Assembly (NCBI GenBank): GCA_016716765.1
Contig: JADJVA010000006.1
Location: 248,001-312,000, forward strand
Length of the DNA stretch: 64,000 bases
Direction: 5' to 3'
Source: Bdellovibrionales bacterium
Lineage (GTDB): Bacteria; Bdellovibrionota; Bdellovibrionia; Bdellovibrionales; UBA1609
Under the pieces are notes generated by a model. That model was not told where the DNA came from. It saw only the letters and a list, made by a program, of their open reading frames with translations, and made no database searches. Position 1 is the stretch's first letter; each line of letters begins with the position of its first letter. Both the position numbers and the translations under genes were made by a program. This document shows, piece by piece, positions 7,546 to 16,214 of this stretch.

Positions 7546-7671
7546 ATGGTCAATTTGATATTATTTTCAAGCTCAAGCTATGGATATGGCATGAGCTCGC
7601 CTCTTCAGGTGGAGGAGGCTGTCTCTTACGTCGACCCATTTGGCATTCAGTTTGCTCACGAATATGACTGA
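7546..7671 (+). CDS. Possible 41-residue protein between AIM24 and a secreted unknown
   Basis: ATG 7546 to TGA 7671 is open in the gap after copy 3. It encodes a peptide rich in Ser, Tyr and Val (SSSSYGYGMSSPLQVEEAVS), with no ribosome-binding site worth the name. The rest of the gap (7456-7717) shows nothing recognisable. I list it only because the gap is otherwise empty. Confidence 0.18.
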   Translation: MVNLILFSSSSYGYGMSSPLQVEEAVSYVDPFGIQFAHEYD

Positions 7672-7717
7672 GCTCGTCAGCAGTGAAAATCATCAATCGA
7701 AATAATCTTCTCAATAA

Positions 7718-8203
7718 GTGGTGGATATGATGAAAAAATGGATACCAATTTTATTAATCGCTCTGTTATCCAGTGCCCCTTCTTCTGGTCGAGATGAAAG
7801 AAAGCTCATTCTACTCTGTCGGTCGGCCTCCTTTAAAATCGTCGTGTATCAGATCGGTCCTGAGTTCAAATTAAGTGCCTACTATTATGATGAGGGGAAA
7901 CTCAGAAGCCTTATAGAGGATTCTTCGGTTGAGCTAAACAGGCAGGGTTATAGTTCAGGCCTATCAAGCCATTTTATTGAGTTTCGAGGTTTAGGCGTTG
8001 AGTACACCTATGCGATTTCACGGCACTTAGCCTTGCTCATCGTGGTCGGCGACGGGAATGGTCCCAGTTGGCTTTCAGGTCATTCGTGTCAAGTTGCAGG
8101 TGGCTTTCAAGAAAAGTTCAAATTTGCCATCGGTCCGGCTCTATCGAAGAATCCAATTCTAGCTGATAGCAATAATCAAGTTAGGTCAGAATCACAAAGA
8201 TAG
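7718..8203 (+). CDS. Secreted protein of unknown function
   Basis: A 161-residue exported protein. Residues after the start give a typical signal peptide (KKWIPILLIALLSSAPSSG), then a soluble domain with two cysteines (about 34 and 124) that may pair. Three start codons compete: GTG 7718, ATG 7727 and ATG 7730, with GGTGG just upstream of the ATGs; the later ATGs give the better signal peptide. I recognise no domain. It converges on the FHA/coiled-coil gene across a 50-base gap holding a GC-rich hairpin. Confidence 0.6.
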   Translation: MVDMMKKWIPILLIALLSSAPSSGRDERKLILLCRSASFKIVVYQIGPEFKLSAYYYDEGKLRSLIEDSSVELNRQGYSSGLSSHFIEFRGLGVEYTYAISRHLALLIVVGDGNGPSWLSGHSCQVAGGFQEKFKFAIGPALSKNPILADSNNQVRSESQR

Positions 8204-8205
8204 TA

Positions 8206-8220
8206 GGGGCCTAGGGCCCC
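8206..8220. terminator. Short GC hairpin between convergent genes
   Basis: GGGGCC-TAG-GGCCCC is a perfect six-base stem with a three-base loop directly after the stop of the secreted protein. No T-run follows, so it is at best a weak or factor-assisted terminator. Confidence 0.4.
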
Positions 8221-8253
8221 ACAGCCCTCGCGTCGTACCAGCTAATTTATCGT

Positions 8254-9906
8254 CTAAGCGGGTACGACTGAAAGCTTCTTCTTGTCTGCTTTGTCGGACG
8301 GTTCAGAACGTCGAAACGAAAAGAGACGCTTTGATAGGCTCTCCTTTTCTGATTCACTTCCGTTAACGGGAGTTTCTCCATTTGGTTCAGTCTGACCACT
8401 GGATATGGAGTGTTGAACAATCATGCTTACTTCTTCAAAGAATCGTTTTAAATCATCTTCACTTGTAGAGTCCAAAATAATTCCTTTTAATGCTGACCTA
8501 ATGCCGATCTCAAGATTTTCAACTAGAAGACTGAACTCGTGGCGCCTTTTGTTCTCCAAAATTTTAGTTTGAATCTGCCACTGCTCTTCAATTCTGGAAA
8601 TCTCAAGTTCACGGGATCTCTCCATTTCCCTTTCTAATACTTCTCTTCTGCTCTCACATTCCTTCTGAGAACTATCCAGCATTTCATCAGACCTCGATTT
8701 GGCTTCGAGCAAAATTTCTTTGGCTTCATCCTTTGCAGAGTGAAGTTCCAGTCTTGCTTGCTCCATCATGCGATGAATTTCATCGTTCGTCTCTGTCTGG
8801 CGGGAAACCAAAAATTGAGAAGCTTGAGCGCGTGCGTCCTCAAGAATTCGAATTCTTTCAGTTTCCAATTGGTCCGTTGAATTTTTCGCAAATAAATTTG
8901 CTTGGGAGATAATCTTTTCAGATTCCTTATCCGCCCTTTGGCGAAATTCAAAAAGAAGGTGATGGGCTTGTTGGATGGTTTCATCAGCCTCTCTTTGCGC
9001 TCTGGCTCTCACCTCATTTGACTGAAACTGAGCCGACTCGACAATCTTGTTCGCCTCAATTTCTCTCTGGTGAAAGACTTCATCTGCTTTTGATTGAGCT
9101 TCAGAATAAATAGAGGCAATCGAGATATTAGCATTTGCCTTGAGCTCTGCGGCTTCACTCCGAGCCGATTCTCTAATTTTTTCAGCATCAATGTGAGCGG
9201 ACTCCCGTGTCTCCTCAGCTTTGATGGAGGCCGCATCAATGATCCTCGCTGTTTCAACATGTTGAATTTCGGCAGCATTGAGTTGTGCCTCTTCTATCAG
9301 TTTGCGTGAATTTGCTCTGGCCTCTTCCAAAATCACATTTGCCTTAGCTCTGGCTTCATCGATAATCTCAACGCATTTTAGCTCTTTGTGCTTGTAAAGA
9401 TCCATCATTTTATTTTCAGTCAGGTCAATCATCTCCTTCGCTTTTTTCTCGCTCATTCGCAGGTTTTGGCGATGAATCTCCGAGGCCTTTTGTTCGGCCT
9501 CTACCTGTAAGATTGTGGCCGCTTGGCGTGCCGCCTTCAAAATCTGGGTGACATCCTCTTGAGCTTGTGTGACCACTTTGGAGCTTTCCTCTCTTCGCTC
9601 ATCAAGAAATGCACTGGCTTCGGCCTGTGCTGATTGAAAAATCTCAAGAGATCTTTGTTGAGCCTCCTTTATGATTTGAGTAACGTCATCTTCAGCTCTT
9701 GAGCGTATCAAGAAGCTCTCCTTTTGTGCCCGTTCTAAGTCATTTTTGATTTCCCCATCAATATTTTTTCTCAGTTCAATTTGGGATTCCTTCGCCTCAG
9801 ATAACACTCGTTGGGCATAAGTATCCGCTTCATTTTTAATCTCAATTGCTGCTGTCTGAGCTTTACGTAAAATAGCATCAACTGATGTTTGTGCTTCAGA
9901 TCTCAT
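8254..9906 (-). CDS. Long coiled-coil protein, C-terminal part of the broken FHA gene
   Basis: This 550-codon frame encodes an almost unbroken alpha-helical coiled coil with heptad-like repeats full of Glu, Ala, Arg, Ile and Gln (QRSLEIFQSAQAEASAFL type), ending in a Ser/Lys-rich tail. Its ATG at 9906 (MRSEAQTS) has no ribosome-binding site and lies inside helical sequence that continues upstream in the same frame (YLTDARERAAT). The FHA gene ending at 10003 is in exactly this frame: 10977 to 8254 is 908 codons. Between them, about 43 codons are coiled coil only in the -1 frame. I therefore read 8254-10977 as one gene with two compensating one-base indels, in T5 at 10069-10073 and near T4 at 9954-9957. 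Alone, this part would be a cytoplasmic filament-like protein. Confidence 0.8.
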   Translation of the reverse strand: MRSEAQTSVDAILRKAQTAAIEIKNEADTYAQRVLSEAKESQIELRKNIDGEIKNDLERAQKESFLIRSRAEDDVTQIIKEAQQRSLEIFQSAQAEASAFLDERREESSKVVTQAQEDVTQILKAARQAATILQVEAEQKASEIHRQNLRMSEKKAKEMIDLTENKMMDLYKHKELKCVEIIDEARAKANVILEEARANSRKLIEEAQLNAAEIQHVETARIIDAASIKAEETRESAHIDAEKIRESARSEAAELKANANISIASIYSEAQSKADEVFHQREIEANKIVESAQFQSNEVRARAQREADETIQQAHHLLFEFRQRADKESEKIISQANLFAKNSTDQLETERIRILEDARAQASQFLVSRQTETNDEIHRMMEQARLELHSAKDEAKEILLEAKSRSDEMLDSSQKECESRREVLEREMERSRELEISRIEEQWQIQTKILENKRRHEFSLLVENLEIGIRSALKGIILDSTSEDDLKRFFEEVSMIVQHSISSGQTEPNGETPVNGSESEKESLSKRLFSFRRSEPSDKADKKKLSVVPA

Positions 9907-10002
9907 CGTCGCAGCCCGCTCTCTGGCATCTGTTAAATATTTCTCGCCAGTGGTTTTGACCTTCCTGAATTATTTGTGAAGCCTTATCTCTAGATTGATT
10001 AA

Positions 10003-10977
10003 TTATGGACTGGACATCCAATTCAGCCTGTTTGCGAAGCTGTAGAGCTTTCTGGTCAATTTGAAACATTTTTCATTTGCATGGGTTTCTGCCAAATCGA
10101 GCGCCTGAGCTGCTTTCTCCTGATATTCCCTCAGGATGTTTTCACCTTGAACTTCGGCCTGACGGCGAATAGATTCTGCATCTGTGGTTGCTTGTGCGAT
10201 CATTCTCTCGCGATTGAGTTGATTTTCTACTTTAACTTTAGAAAGATATTCGGTGGCCTTCAATTTCGCATCGTCAATAATTTTTTTTGCGGACTCTTCG
10301 GCTTGTTGGTCGCTCTTTAATACAATCTCTTGGCGGAGTTTTTCAAGATTGATGTTTATCGTTTTTCTTTCATCCTCGATTCTTAGTCGTTCCTGCTCAA
10401 CGGCCTGAAATCTTGATTCAAACTCCTGCTCCATGTTCGCTACAATTTCCCTTCCTCTGAGTTCAGCAATCGATATGATTTCGTCTGCCTTATCAAGGGC
10501 CTGAGTTTTCAGAGCATCGCACTCAAGTTTTGTATTTGAAAATTGCTTTTCGATGTCCTTAAGCTTTTCTTGTTCAACTAACTTCACCTTTTCAAGGGCT
10601 GCATCCATTAATCTATTTGGACCGAGCTCCTCATCGAAAACTTGATGATAAAGATCGATTTGAATCGAGAATTGACTCTCGCCAACGGTAATTCTGTCTC
10701 CCGGGCAGTAACGGTGAGGAATGTTCGATGGAATAAGGTTTCCATTGACTTTGGTTCCTGTCGCTGTGTTTTGATCGGTAATCCAAATCTGATCCTGCAC
10801 GCAGGATACAACCAAATGTCTTTTTTCGACGCCCTTCTCGCGAAGAACAATTGGCAACTTTGGCATCGAGCCGATGCTAAATTTCTCGAGGGGGACGTAG
10901 GCGGTCTGAATATCATTTGGAGAAAGGACGCAAACTCTAAAAATTTTGCTCGTCTTATTTTGAATCGCTTGTTCCAC
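10003..10977 (-). CDS. FHA domain protein with coiled coil, N-terminal part of a broken gene
   Basis: Residues about 25-110 form a forkhead-associated domain, which binds phosphothreonine: FSIGSMPKLPIVL, EKRHLVVSC, WITDQNTATGTKVNGN and YCPGDRITVGE show the usual Gly-Ser, Ser/Arg-His and Asn-Gly positions, although the first Arg is replaced. From about residue 125 it turns into Ala/Glu/Arg-rich coiled coil that runs on into the frame at 8254-9906. The last 26 residues after NEK do not fit the helix pattern and are probably out-of-frame. The start is GTG 10977 with GAGGGGG five bases upstream. A Ser/Thr kinase and a PP2C phosphatase encoded at 27-28.8 kb could act on an FHA ligand, but nothing links them directly. 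Confidence 0.82.
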   Translation of the reverse strand: MEQAIQNKTSKIFRVCVLSPNDIQTAYVPLEKFSIGSMPKLPIVLREKGVEKRHLVVSCVQDQIWITDQNTATGTKVNGNLIPSNIPHRYCPGDRITVGESQFSIQIDLYHQVFDEELGPNRLMDAALEKVKLVEQEKLKDIEKQFSNTKLECDALKTQALDKADEIISIAELRGREIVANMEQEFESRFQAVEQERLRIEDERKTININLEKLRQEIVLKSDQQAEESAKKIIDDAKLKATEYLSKVKVENQLNRERMIAQATTDAESIRRQAEVQGENILREYQEKAAQALDLAETHANEKCFKLTRKLYSFANRLNWMSSP

Positions 10978-11201
10978 CGCAACCCCCTCAACTACTTGTA
11001 TCCTACACCAATGGAATTATCCTCGCAATGTTTGTGCCGTTCTACTGTTGTGTTTGCAAGGAGCAAACGGTGTCTTTATAGACCAAGACATTTACACGAT
11101 CAGTGTCTATTTGAAATTGCGCTATGAGCAAAGGATGGCATTTCATGGTTTTAACGCAAACATGCACACAATAGCGACAATGAATAAATTTTCATCATCG
11201 A
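10978..11201. other. Intergenic region
   Basis: This 224-base gap precedes the FHA gene and follows the radical SAM gene, both on the minus strand. It should hold the FHA promoter. I see no hairpin, repeat or convincing promoter. Confidence 0.4.
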
Positions 11202-12530
11202 TCAAATTGAGAAAGTACTGAATTGGGATTCTTCGCTATGAATATTGCTCAAATTTTGGTTCATAAAGGATTTAAATTCTGGAATGACGTCCAGAATATT
11301 TTGGTTTCTTTGGCGATCTAGGCCGTGGGTAAAAGCAACAAACTGTGGAAGCAGATCGGAGCGATCGACAGAGATCATCCTGTCTAGGTGCACTCGAAGA
11401 AGGTTTTGGACTTGATGAAATGGTTCCAACTCCTGATGAAACTCATTTAAAACTTCATTGATTCGATTCAAGGCCAGCGATTTAATTTCACCGGGGAGGG
11501 CGGCCGGATCATGGTACACGGGATGTCCAATGTAATTGAGGGCAGGTATCGGAGGCACCATCTCCCGATAGGGGATCAAAAATCGAATGAGATCTGACAA
11601 TCCGAGAAGACCGTAGCTTTGAAAGACCGTGTTGACGTAAACATCCAAGTGATGGTTTTCCTTTTTCAGCTGTACTAAGAAATCAAGATTTTTCCTGATT
11701 TTGCCCCATTTCGAGGGGTAGCGAATGTAGTCATTGAGGGCGCCGGTCCCATCAAGGCTCACAAAAACAGAAACCCGTTGAAACTGGGTCCATAGCTTTT
11801 CAATTCCCGTAGGCACATGGGTTAGATTAGTGAAGTAAATAAGAGATATTTGAGAACTCAGTCCACAGGCGACCGCTGTCTCAAGAAGAAAAAAATGATG
11901 TGCGCTGAGGAGGGGTTCGCCCGAAGTAAATTGAATTTCGCTGAGATGCGGCAAGATGCTTCGAATAAAAGATTCAAATTTATCATTTACAGGAGCGTTT
12001 CCAACTCGAGCGGCCGCAGTGACGTGAGCGGAATTGAATTTAAGTCCTAAGTCAGTCCAATCTCGTGCAATGGCGGTTGATACTTCAGGAAGGCACATTC
12101 GACATTTTAGGTTGCATTTTCCACCTAGCGCAAAATCCAAATATTTAATTTTCAGCGAAGTCAGTGTTCCATCGGGAGACATTTCGCTGACTGCCTTATC
12201 TAGGCTATCGCCGAATTTTTTTAAGTATTGACTGCGAGGCGAATCAATTCCGTGAGATTCAATCTCCGCACACCTTTTGCAAGCAGCAGGTATCTCTCCA
12301 GATTTCATTTGCACTCGGATACTTCTCATGAAATCGTTATTATAATATTCGCTGATGGAGTTTTGTTCAAGAAATTCAAGCGGCGAGCCATCTTGTCCAG
12401 TGATGAAGCTCTTTTCATCCGAGTTGCAACAGAGTCTCAGAAAACCTGGCGCAGAGACCCCAGTTGCTAGCCAAGCCATTGGACAAAGAAAGGCTGCCTT
12501 TTTTTCATTCAGAATATCTTTTTCACTCAT
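11202..12530 (-). CDS. Twitch domain-containing radical SAM protein
   Basis: A 442-residue radical SAM enzyme. The AdoMet-cluster motif is GGKCNLKCRMC, cysteines at about 139, 143 and 146. Further landmarks are EIQFTSGEPLLS (the GGEP-like AdoMet motif) and VFVSLDGTGALNDYIR (SPASM-like strand). The N-terminal region carries more cysteines (FLCPMAW, LRLCCN, ACKRC at about 16, 34-35 and 84-87), as in twitch-type members that bind an auxiliary cluster. Such proteins modify peptides or small molecules; the substrate cannot be read from the neighbours. I chose ATG 12530 because GGGGGGAAAGA lies directly upstream; the frame is open 14 codons further. Confidence 0.85.
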   Translation of the reverse strand: MSEKDILNEKKAAFLCPMAWLATGVSAPGFLRLCCNSDEKSFITGQDGSPLEFLEQNSISEYYNNDFMRSIRVQMKSGEIPAACKRCAEIESHGIDSPRSQYLKKFGDSLDKAVSEMSPDGTLTSLKIKYLDFALGGKCNLKCRMCLPEVSTAIARDWTDLGLKFNSAHVTAAARVGNAPVNDKFESFIRSILPHLSEIQFTSGEPLLSAHHFFLLETAVACGLSSQISLIYFTNLTHVPTGIEKLWTQFQRVSVFVSLDGTGALNDYIRYPSKWGKIRKNLDFLVQLKKENHHLDVYVNTVFQSYGLLGLSDLIRFLIPYREMVPPIPALNYIGHPVYHDPAALPGEIKSLALNRINEVLNEFHQELEPFHQVQNLLRVHLDRMISVDRSDLLPQFVAFTHGLDRQRNQNILDVIPEFKSFMNQNLSNIHSEESQFSTFSI

Positions 12531-12624
12531 TCTTTCCCCCCTACTTTTGAAACTGACAAAATCCACCCTCAACCCTCAAGCGTCAGCCTATCGGCTCAGC
12601 TTGCGTCACAGAGGGTCATACATT

Positions 12625-14040
12625 GTGACATCAACAAAATCAAGGTGCGTCCCTGACTATTCTGCTTGGATCTTCGCCAAAAGTACCATAGCCTTAATCC
12701 TCGTGAGCTCGTGGTTGGGTCGAATTCTTTTTTGGGTTATTGTTGTTGGTTTGGCCTTAGAGATCGCTATGCGCCTGACGGGTTGGATTATTTTTTTGCC
12801 AACTCAGGATTTAAATGGGGAGGCCAATCTCAATGCCAAGATTCGCATCTTGGCTCTAGGGGAGTCCACCACAGCCGATCATTTTGCGTCGGCTCGTCCT
12901 GGTGCCTGGCCCCGCCAACTTCAGAATAAGCTTCAATCTGAAGGTTATGATGTCAGTGTTTTTAACCTCGCAACCGGTGGAATCACAAGTTCTATTTTGT
13001 TGAGCCGCTTAGAGAAGCAATTGCTGACATACCGGCCTCATCTGGTCATTGCGATGATGGGAACTAACGATCATCGATATTCGCAGTATATCCACGAGTC
13101 TGGTTTGAGAGGCTGGTTCTACCGATTGCGCATCGCTAGAGGTTTGCAGTTGTCATGGCGGGCATACCTTGAAAGTCAATTTCCTCAGGTCATCCCAGAA
13201 GATGCGACCAATTTTGGTCGGTGGTGGAGCAGTGATATGGAGCCTCACTTCATTCGGTCGGTTGTAGCAGATAAAATTAAACTTAATGGCGTTGATTGGG
13301 TTGAAAAGGAAGCTAGTCTTCGTGCGCCCTGTTCTCAGTCTGCCATTTTGGCATCGGTGGGTGCATATTGTTGGGGAGAGACTAAATCACAAATTCTACC
13401 AGAGAACGTTGTTGGCTACTTTAGAAGAGCGTTTGAAGTATGTCCTCAAAGTAGCTTGGCTCAGTACTGGTACCTACTTGCTTTGGAAAACAGCGAGAAT
13501 CGTGGACGTTGCAGGGAAATTTCCTCTGAGATTTTGAAGTTTGGAATTAACCTTGAAGATCAGGTTTTTGAGCATTTGGTGGCGTGTTGGCTGCCGAACT
13601 ATCCAAAGGAATTGGTGAAGATAGCAAAATTGAAGAACATTAAGCTCGTTGACAGTGATTTAAATATTTCAAATCCTAATTATGGAGGAGCTGCAAGTTA
13701 TTTGGAGCTATATAGTATTCTCAGAGATCGGGGGATTGCGTTGGTAGCTATGCAATATCCAACCCTTGACATTGACGAAATAAAAAAGCCTTTTCAGAAC
13801 CTGGGCTTAGGTGAAATTCCTCAGATGTTGCCAGACAAATCACTTTTTTTTGTTGAGAATCGCTACAACTTTTTAGAAGCACTCAGGAATCACCCCTACG
13901 AGGAAATATTCACGGATCGATTCCGGAAAACCTGGGGGCATCTGACTCCTTTCGGTCATGAATTGATCGCCGATCAGATAGTAAAAGCACTTCAGCCTAT
14001 TTTGAATGAAAAGGCTGTGAAAGCGGTTCGTCCTGAATAG
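12625..14040 (+). CDS. Membrane-anchored SGNH/GDSL hydrolase-like protein
   Basis: A 471-residue protein with a hydrophobic N-terminal segment (about 20-58) and a periplasmic SGNH domain. Block I is LALGESTTADHF with nucleophile Ser81. Gly of block II lies in FNLATGGITSS, block III is MMGTNDHRY, and block V is GHLTPFGHELIADQ near the C terminus. The family hydrolyses or transfers acyl groups, often on surface glycans. A domain of about 200 residues with several cysteines is inserted between blocks III and V. The start is uncertain: GTG 12625 has GAGGG ten bases upstream and keeps the membrane anchor; the frame is open to 12355 but that part overlaps the radical SAM gene on the other strand. 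Confidence 0.78.
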   Translation: MTSTKSRCVPDYSAWIFAKSTIALILVSSWLGRILFWVIVVGLALEIAMRLTGWIIFLPTQDLNGEANLNAKIRILALGESTTADHFASARPGAWPRQLQNKLQSEGYDVSVFNLATGGITSSILLSRLEKQLLTYRPHLVIAMMGTNDHRYSQYIHESGLRGWFYRLRIARGLQLSWRAYLESQFPQVIPEDATNFGRWWSSDMEPHFIRSVVADKIKLNGVDWVEKEASLRAPCSQSAILASVGAYCWGETKSQILPENVVGYFRRAFEVCPQSSLAQYWYLLALENSENRGRCREISSEILKFGINLEDQVFEHLVACWLPNYPKELVKIAKLKNIKLVDSDLNISNPNYGGAASYLELYSILRDRGIALVAMQYPTLDIDEIKKPFQNLGLGEIPQMLPDKSLFFVENRYNFLEALRNHPYEEIFTDRFRKTWGHLTPFGHELIADQIVKALQPILNEKAVKAVRPE

Positions 14041-14072
14041 CGCCAATATATAAAGCGCAACTTAACAAAATG

Positions 14073-14618
14073 CTAATTGGGAGTTTCTGGACGGCCTTTG
14101 TCCTGAGAAGAAGGAGACTGGAAACCGATATGTTGTCCCAGTCTCTCATCAAGGATTTCCTCAAGCATTTTTCTCAGTTTCTGTTGCTGAATCTCTTCAG
14201 TGGCAGTGTCTGATATTACAGACTTCCCCATATCTGATTTCATTGCCATTTCTCTCATCTGATCATTGACACCAAAGGCCTTAAGCCAACTTGACTCACG
14301 CAGAAGGATAAAGACAATAGCGATAGTAAATGTCAATAATCCGATACATGTGAGAACGGGTATGTCAAAACTCAAAGTGCCATAGGTCTGCATTTGAAAA
14401 AGAGAGTGCAGGGCGAGGACCATAGTGACTGCTGTCAGGACAATCACTGCTATCAGGCTTACAAAATACCCGAGGACGATTTTTCTTAGGCCTTTGAGGG
14501 CCTTAATCCAAGCAGCCACTGCCTTTGCCTGAACAAACCTTTTGCCTTCGTCCATCAACGTGGTTGTTGCCAGATCGAAAAACTGATCAATCAGCTTTAA
14601 AACATTGCTCATTGTCAT
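14073..14618 (-). CDS. Small membrane protein, phage-holin-family/YqjE-like
   Basis: A 181-residue protein with two transmembrane helices (about 46-72 and 88-108) and a charged C-terminal tail, the layout of DUF1469/YqjE-type proteins. It lies 12 bases downstream of a DUF883/YqjD-like gene on the same strand, which is the usual pairing in Proteobacteria. YqjD/YqjE partners sit in the inner membrane and are linked to stationary-phase ribosome anchoring and stress. The sequence itself shows only the topology and the pairing, so the family assignment is moderate. Confidence 0.65.
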   Translation of the reverse strand: MTMSNVLKLIDQFFDLATTTLMDEGKRFVQAKAVAAWIKALKGLRKIVLGYFVSLIAVIVLTAVTMVLALHSLFQMQTYGTLSFDIPVLTCIGLLTFTIAIVFILLRESSWLKAFGVNDQMREMAMKSDMGKSVISDTATEEIQQQKLRKMLEEILDERLGQHIGFQSPSSQDKGRPETPN

Positions 14619-14630
14619 CTCAAATTCTTT

Positions 14631-14996
14631 CTATTTTGATTTTCGTCCAAACAGAAATCCGATCACGGCAAAAATAACGGCAGCTCCTGCGATAAAGATC
14701 CAAGGTTTCTGGTGAGCTGATTCATCTACAAAATGTGCAGCGTCCGTACTCTTTTGTACCACTTTTCGCCGAGCTTCTTGAAGATGTTCCATAGAGGCGT
14801 CTCCGATTTCCTTGAGGGCAGCCTTTACCTCTGGCTTTATCGCAGAAAGAGACTGTCGAAGCTGCTCATAGTCTCGCTCAAGAACTTCGCGTACATCATT
14901 GCGGCTCTCCTTGATAGCCTCATTCAAAATATTCATCGCGCTTTGAATGGACTTCGTTCGCTCAGTAGAATTTGTGTTTATAGTGGATCCGCCCAT
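14631..14996 (-). CDS. DUF883/YqjD-like membrane-anchored helical protein
   Basis: A 121-residue protein: a charged amphipathic helical region (15-95, many Glu/Lys/Arg) followed by a C-terminal membrane anchor (PWIFIAGAAVIFAVIGFLFG) ending in Arg-Lys-Ser-Lys. This is the ElaB/YqjD/DUF883 architecture; E. coli YqjD tethers ribosomes to the inner membrane in stationary phase. ATG 14996 was chosen because GGAGG lies five bases upstream; the frame is open five codons further. It overlaps no other gene and is the first gene of a two-gene unit. Confidence 0.8.
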   Translation of the reverse strand: MGGSTINTNSTERTKSIQSAMNILNEAIKESRNDVREVLERDYEQLRQSLSAIKPEVKAALKEIGDASMEHLQEARRKVVQKSTDAAHFVDESAHQKPWIFIAGAAVIFAVIGFLFGRKSK

Positions 14997-15324
14997 ATTA
15001 ACCTCCGTCATCTCTCAATTTGTAAGACATTACAGTTTGTGGATTATTATAATTTATTCCAGCCAATCGCGAAATATATTTGAGGCTGAGTCCTAGGTCA
15101 TTTTTACCCAGTAAATGGGACTGAAATGGGTCTAAGGTCAGCAGTTGGGACATTATTTCGTCCAATGGTATGGGAAATATTTTCCTATTAAATTACTCTT
15201 GCTAGCCGAGACATTCACAAGTGGTCTCGGCCAGGTGTTTGGGCTCCCTCATTTGCTGTAGGATAAATTGTAAAAATCAAATTCATGAACGCACGGCCAA
15301 TCTTCAACCGCTTTTGGAGGATGA
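14997..15324. other. Divergent intergenic region with a perfect hairpin
   Basis: This region separates the DUF883-like gene (minus) from a secreted unknown (plus). It contains a perfect eight-base inverted repeat at 15205-15231 and two copies of a motif AAATGGG (about 15113-15133). I see no gene. The hairpin is about 95 bases before the plus-strand start, a position that could be regulatory. Confidence 0.45.
15205..15231. promoter_or_regulatory. Inverted repeat GCCGAGAC-N11-GTCTCGGC
   Basis: Perfect eight-base arms separated by 11 bases, with no T-run after it, in a divergent promoter region. The shape fits a dimeric regulator operator better than a terminator. No regulator is encoded next to it. 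Confidence 0.4.
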
Positions 15325-16002
15325 GTGTCAATGAGAAACCATAATATCAATTTCGAAAAAATCAAATCAAAGAAGAATAAGCGCCACCTTGCGGTTATCA
15401 TCTCAGCGATCGTTTTCAATCTTTGTGTCTATTTGCCCTGTTTGGCAAAAAGTCCTTCCGCAATACTCATCTCAAATGTTTTAACTGAGTTGAACTCTGC
15501 GCCATTCTCCTTTGTGGACAGAGATTTGGTGGTTGGGTATTTTAGTCTTCAATCGTGTCTGTACACTCAAAGCTCTGCTTCGATCTTGAAGCACTATTGC
15601 TATCCTAAAGCTAAGTATCCAGCGAGATCGATGACACTCATCGGTCCAAAATTTGGCGTCGTCTATGTCTATGAGGAGATAGAAGGGCCTTTCATTCGGA
15701 AGGAAATAGCAATCGATACCTTTCCGGAGCATTTGTCTGAATTCTCAGGTGGTCCATACAGTCATTGGATGATTCGTAATTGGAATAAGGCTTTCAATTA
15801 TTTTTCAGAAAACAGCAAGGGTTCGTGTTGGTCAACAAATTTCAGTTCAAATCATAACTCGCCAGAGTCCGACTGCTACTTGTTAAAGATTACTGATTAC
15901 ATGGAATGGTCAAAGGAGACAATGGGTCTTGTGAATAATCTCAGATCCTGGGACCTCCTCTGGGAACAGCTTGAAAAAAATGCTCCAGATCAAGGATTTT
16001 AG
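15325..16002 (+). CDS. Secreted protein of unknown function
   Basis: A 225-residue exported protein. The N terminus is charged (15 residues with many Lys) and followed by a hydrophobic core (HLAVIISAIVFNLCVYLPCLA) that ends in a plausible signal peptidase site. Six cysteines occur in the mature part (about 76, 90, 169, 181 and others), pointing to disulphides. GGAGG at 15316 serves either GTG 15325 or, better spaced, ATG 15331. No known domain is recognised. A hairpin at 16016-16044 follows. Confidence 0.65.
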   Translation: MSMRNHNINFEKIKSKKNKRHLAVIISAIVFNLCVYLPCLAKSPSAILISNVLTELNSAPFSFVDRDLVVGYFSLQSCLYTQSSASILKHYCYPKAKYPARSMTLIGPKFGVVYVYEEIEGPFIRKEIAIDTFPEHLSEFSGGPYSHWMIRNWNKAFNYFSENSKGSCWSTNFSSNHNSPESDCYLLKITDYMEWSKETMGLVNNLRSWDLLWEQLEKNAPDQGF

Positions 16003-16015
16003 GTCCTCAGGCAAA

Positions 16016-16044
16016 TGGAATCAGTGGTACGCCTCACTGATCCA
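16016..16044 (+). terminator. Hairpin downstream of the secreted protein gene
   Basis: TGGAATCAGTG and CACTGATCCA pair with one bulged A around an eight-base loop, starting 14 bases after the stop. The following sequence is T-rich but not a clean T-run, so it is a probable but imperfect intrinsic terminator. Confidence 0.5.
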
Positions 16045-16214
16045 TTGTCTGGTCTTTGGTGTGTTCTGATATTATTTATCACCGACGATTGTCTCAATCC
16101 GGAATATGTCCAGGTGCATGTGCGATAGATTTTAATTTATAATGTGTGAGTGATAAGAGGTAATTAAAAGTCATTTATTGATGGGTAATTGAAACTAAAA
16201 CAAAGAGCAAATAT

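Noticed and set aside
10003..10080. Programmed ribosomal frameshift in the FHA gene
   Set aside because: Two shifts of opposite sign would be needed and no canonical slippery heptamer followed by a stable structure is seen; kept only as a minor alternative.
12355..12624. Longer N terminus of the SGNH hydrolase gene
   Set aside because: This part is antisense to the conserved radical SAM gene and lacks a good start; GTG 12625 gives a sensible membrane anchor.
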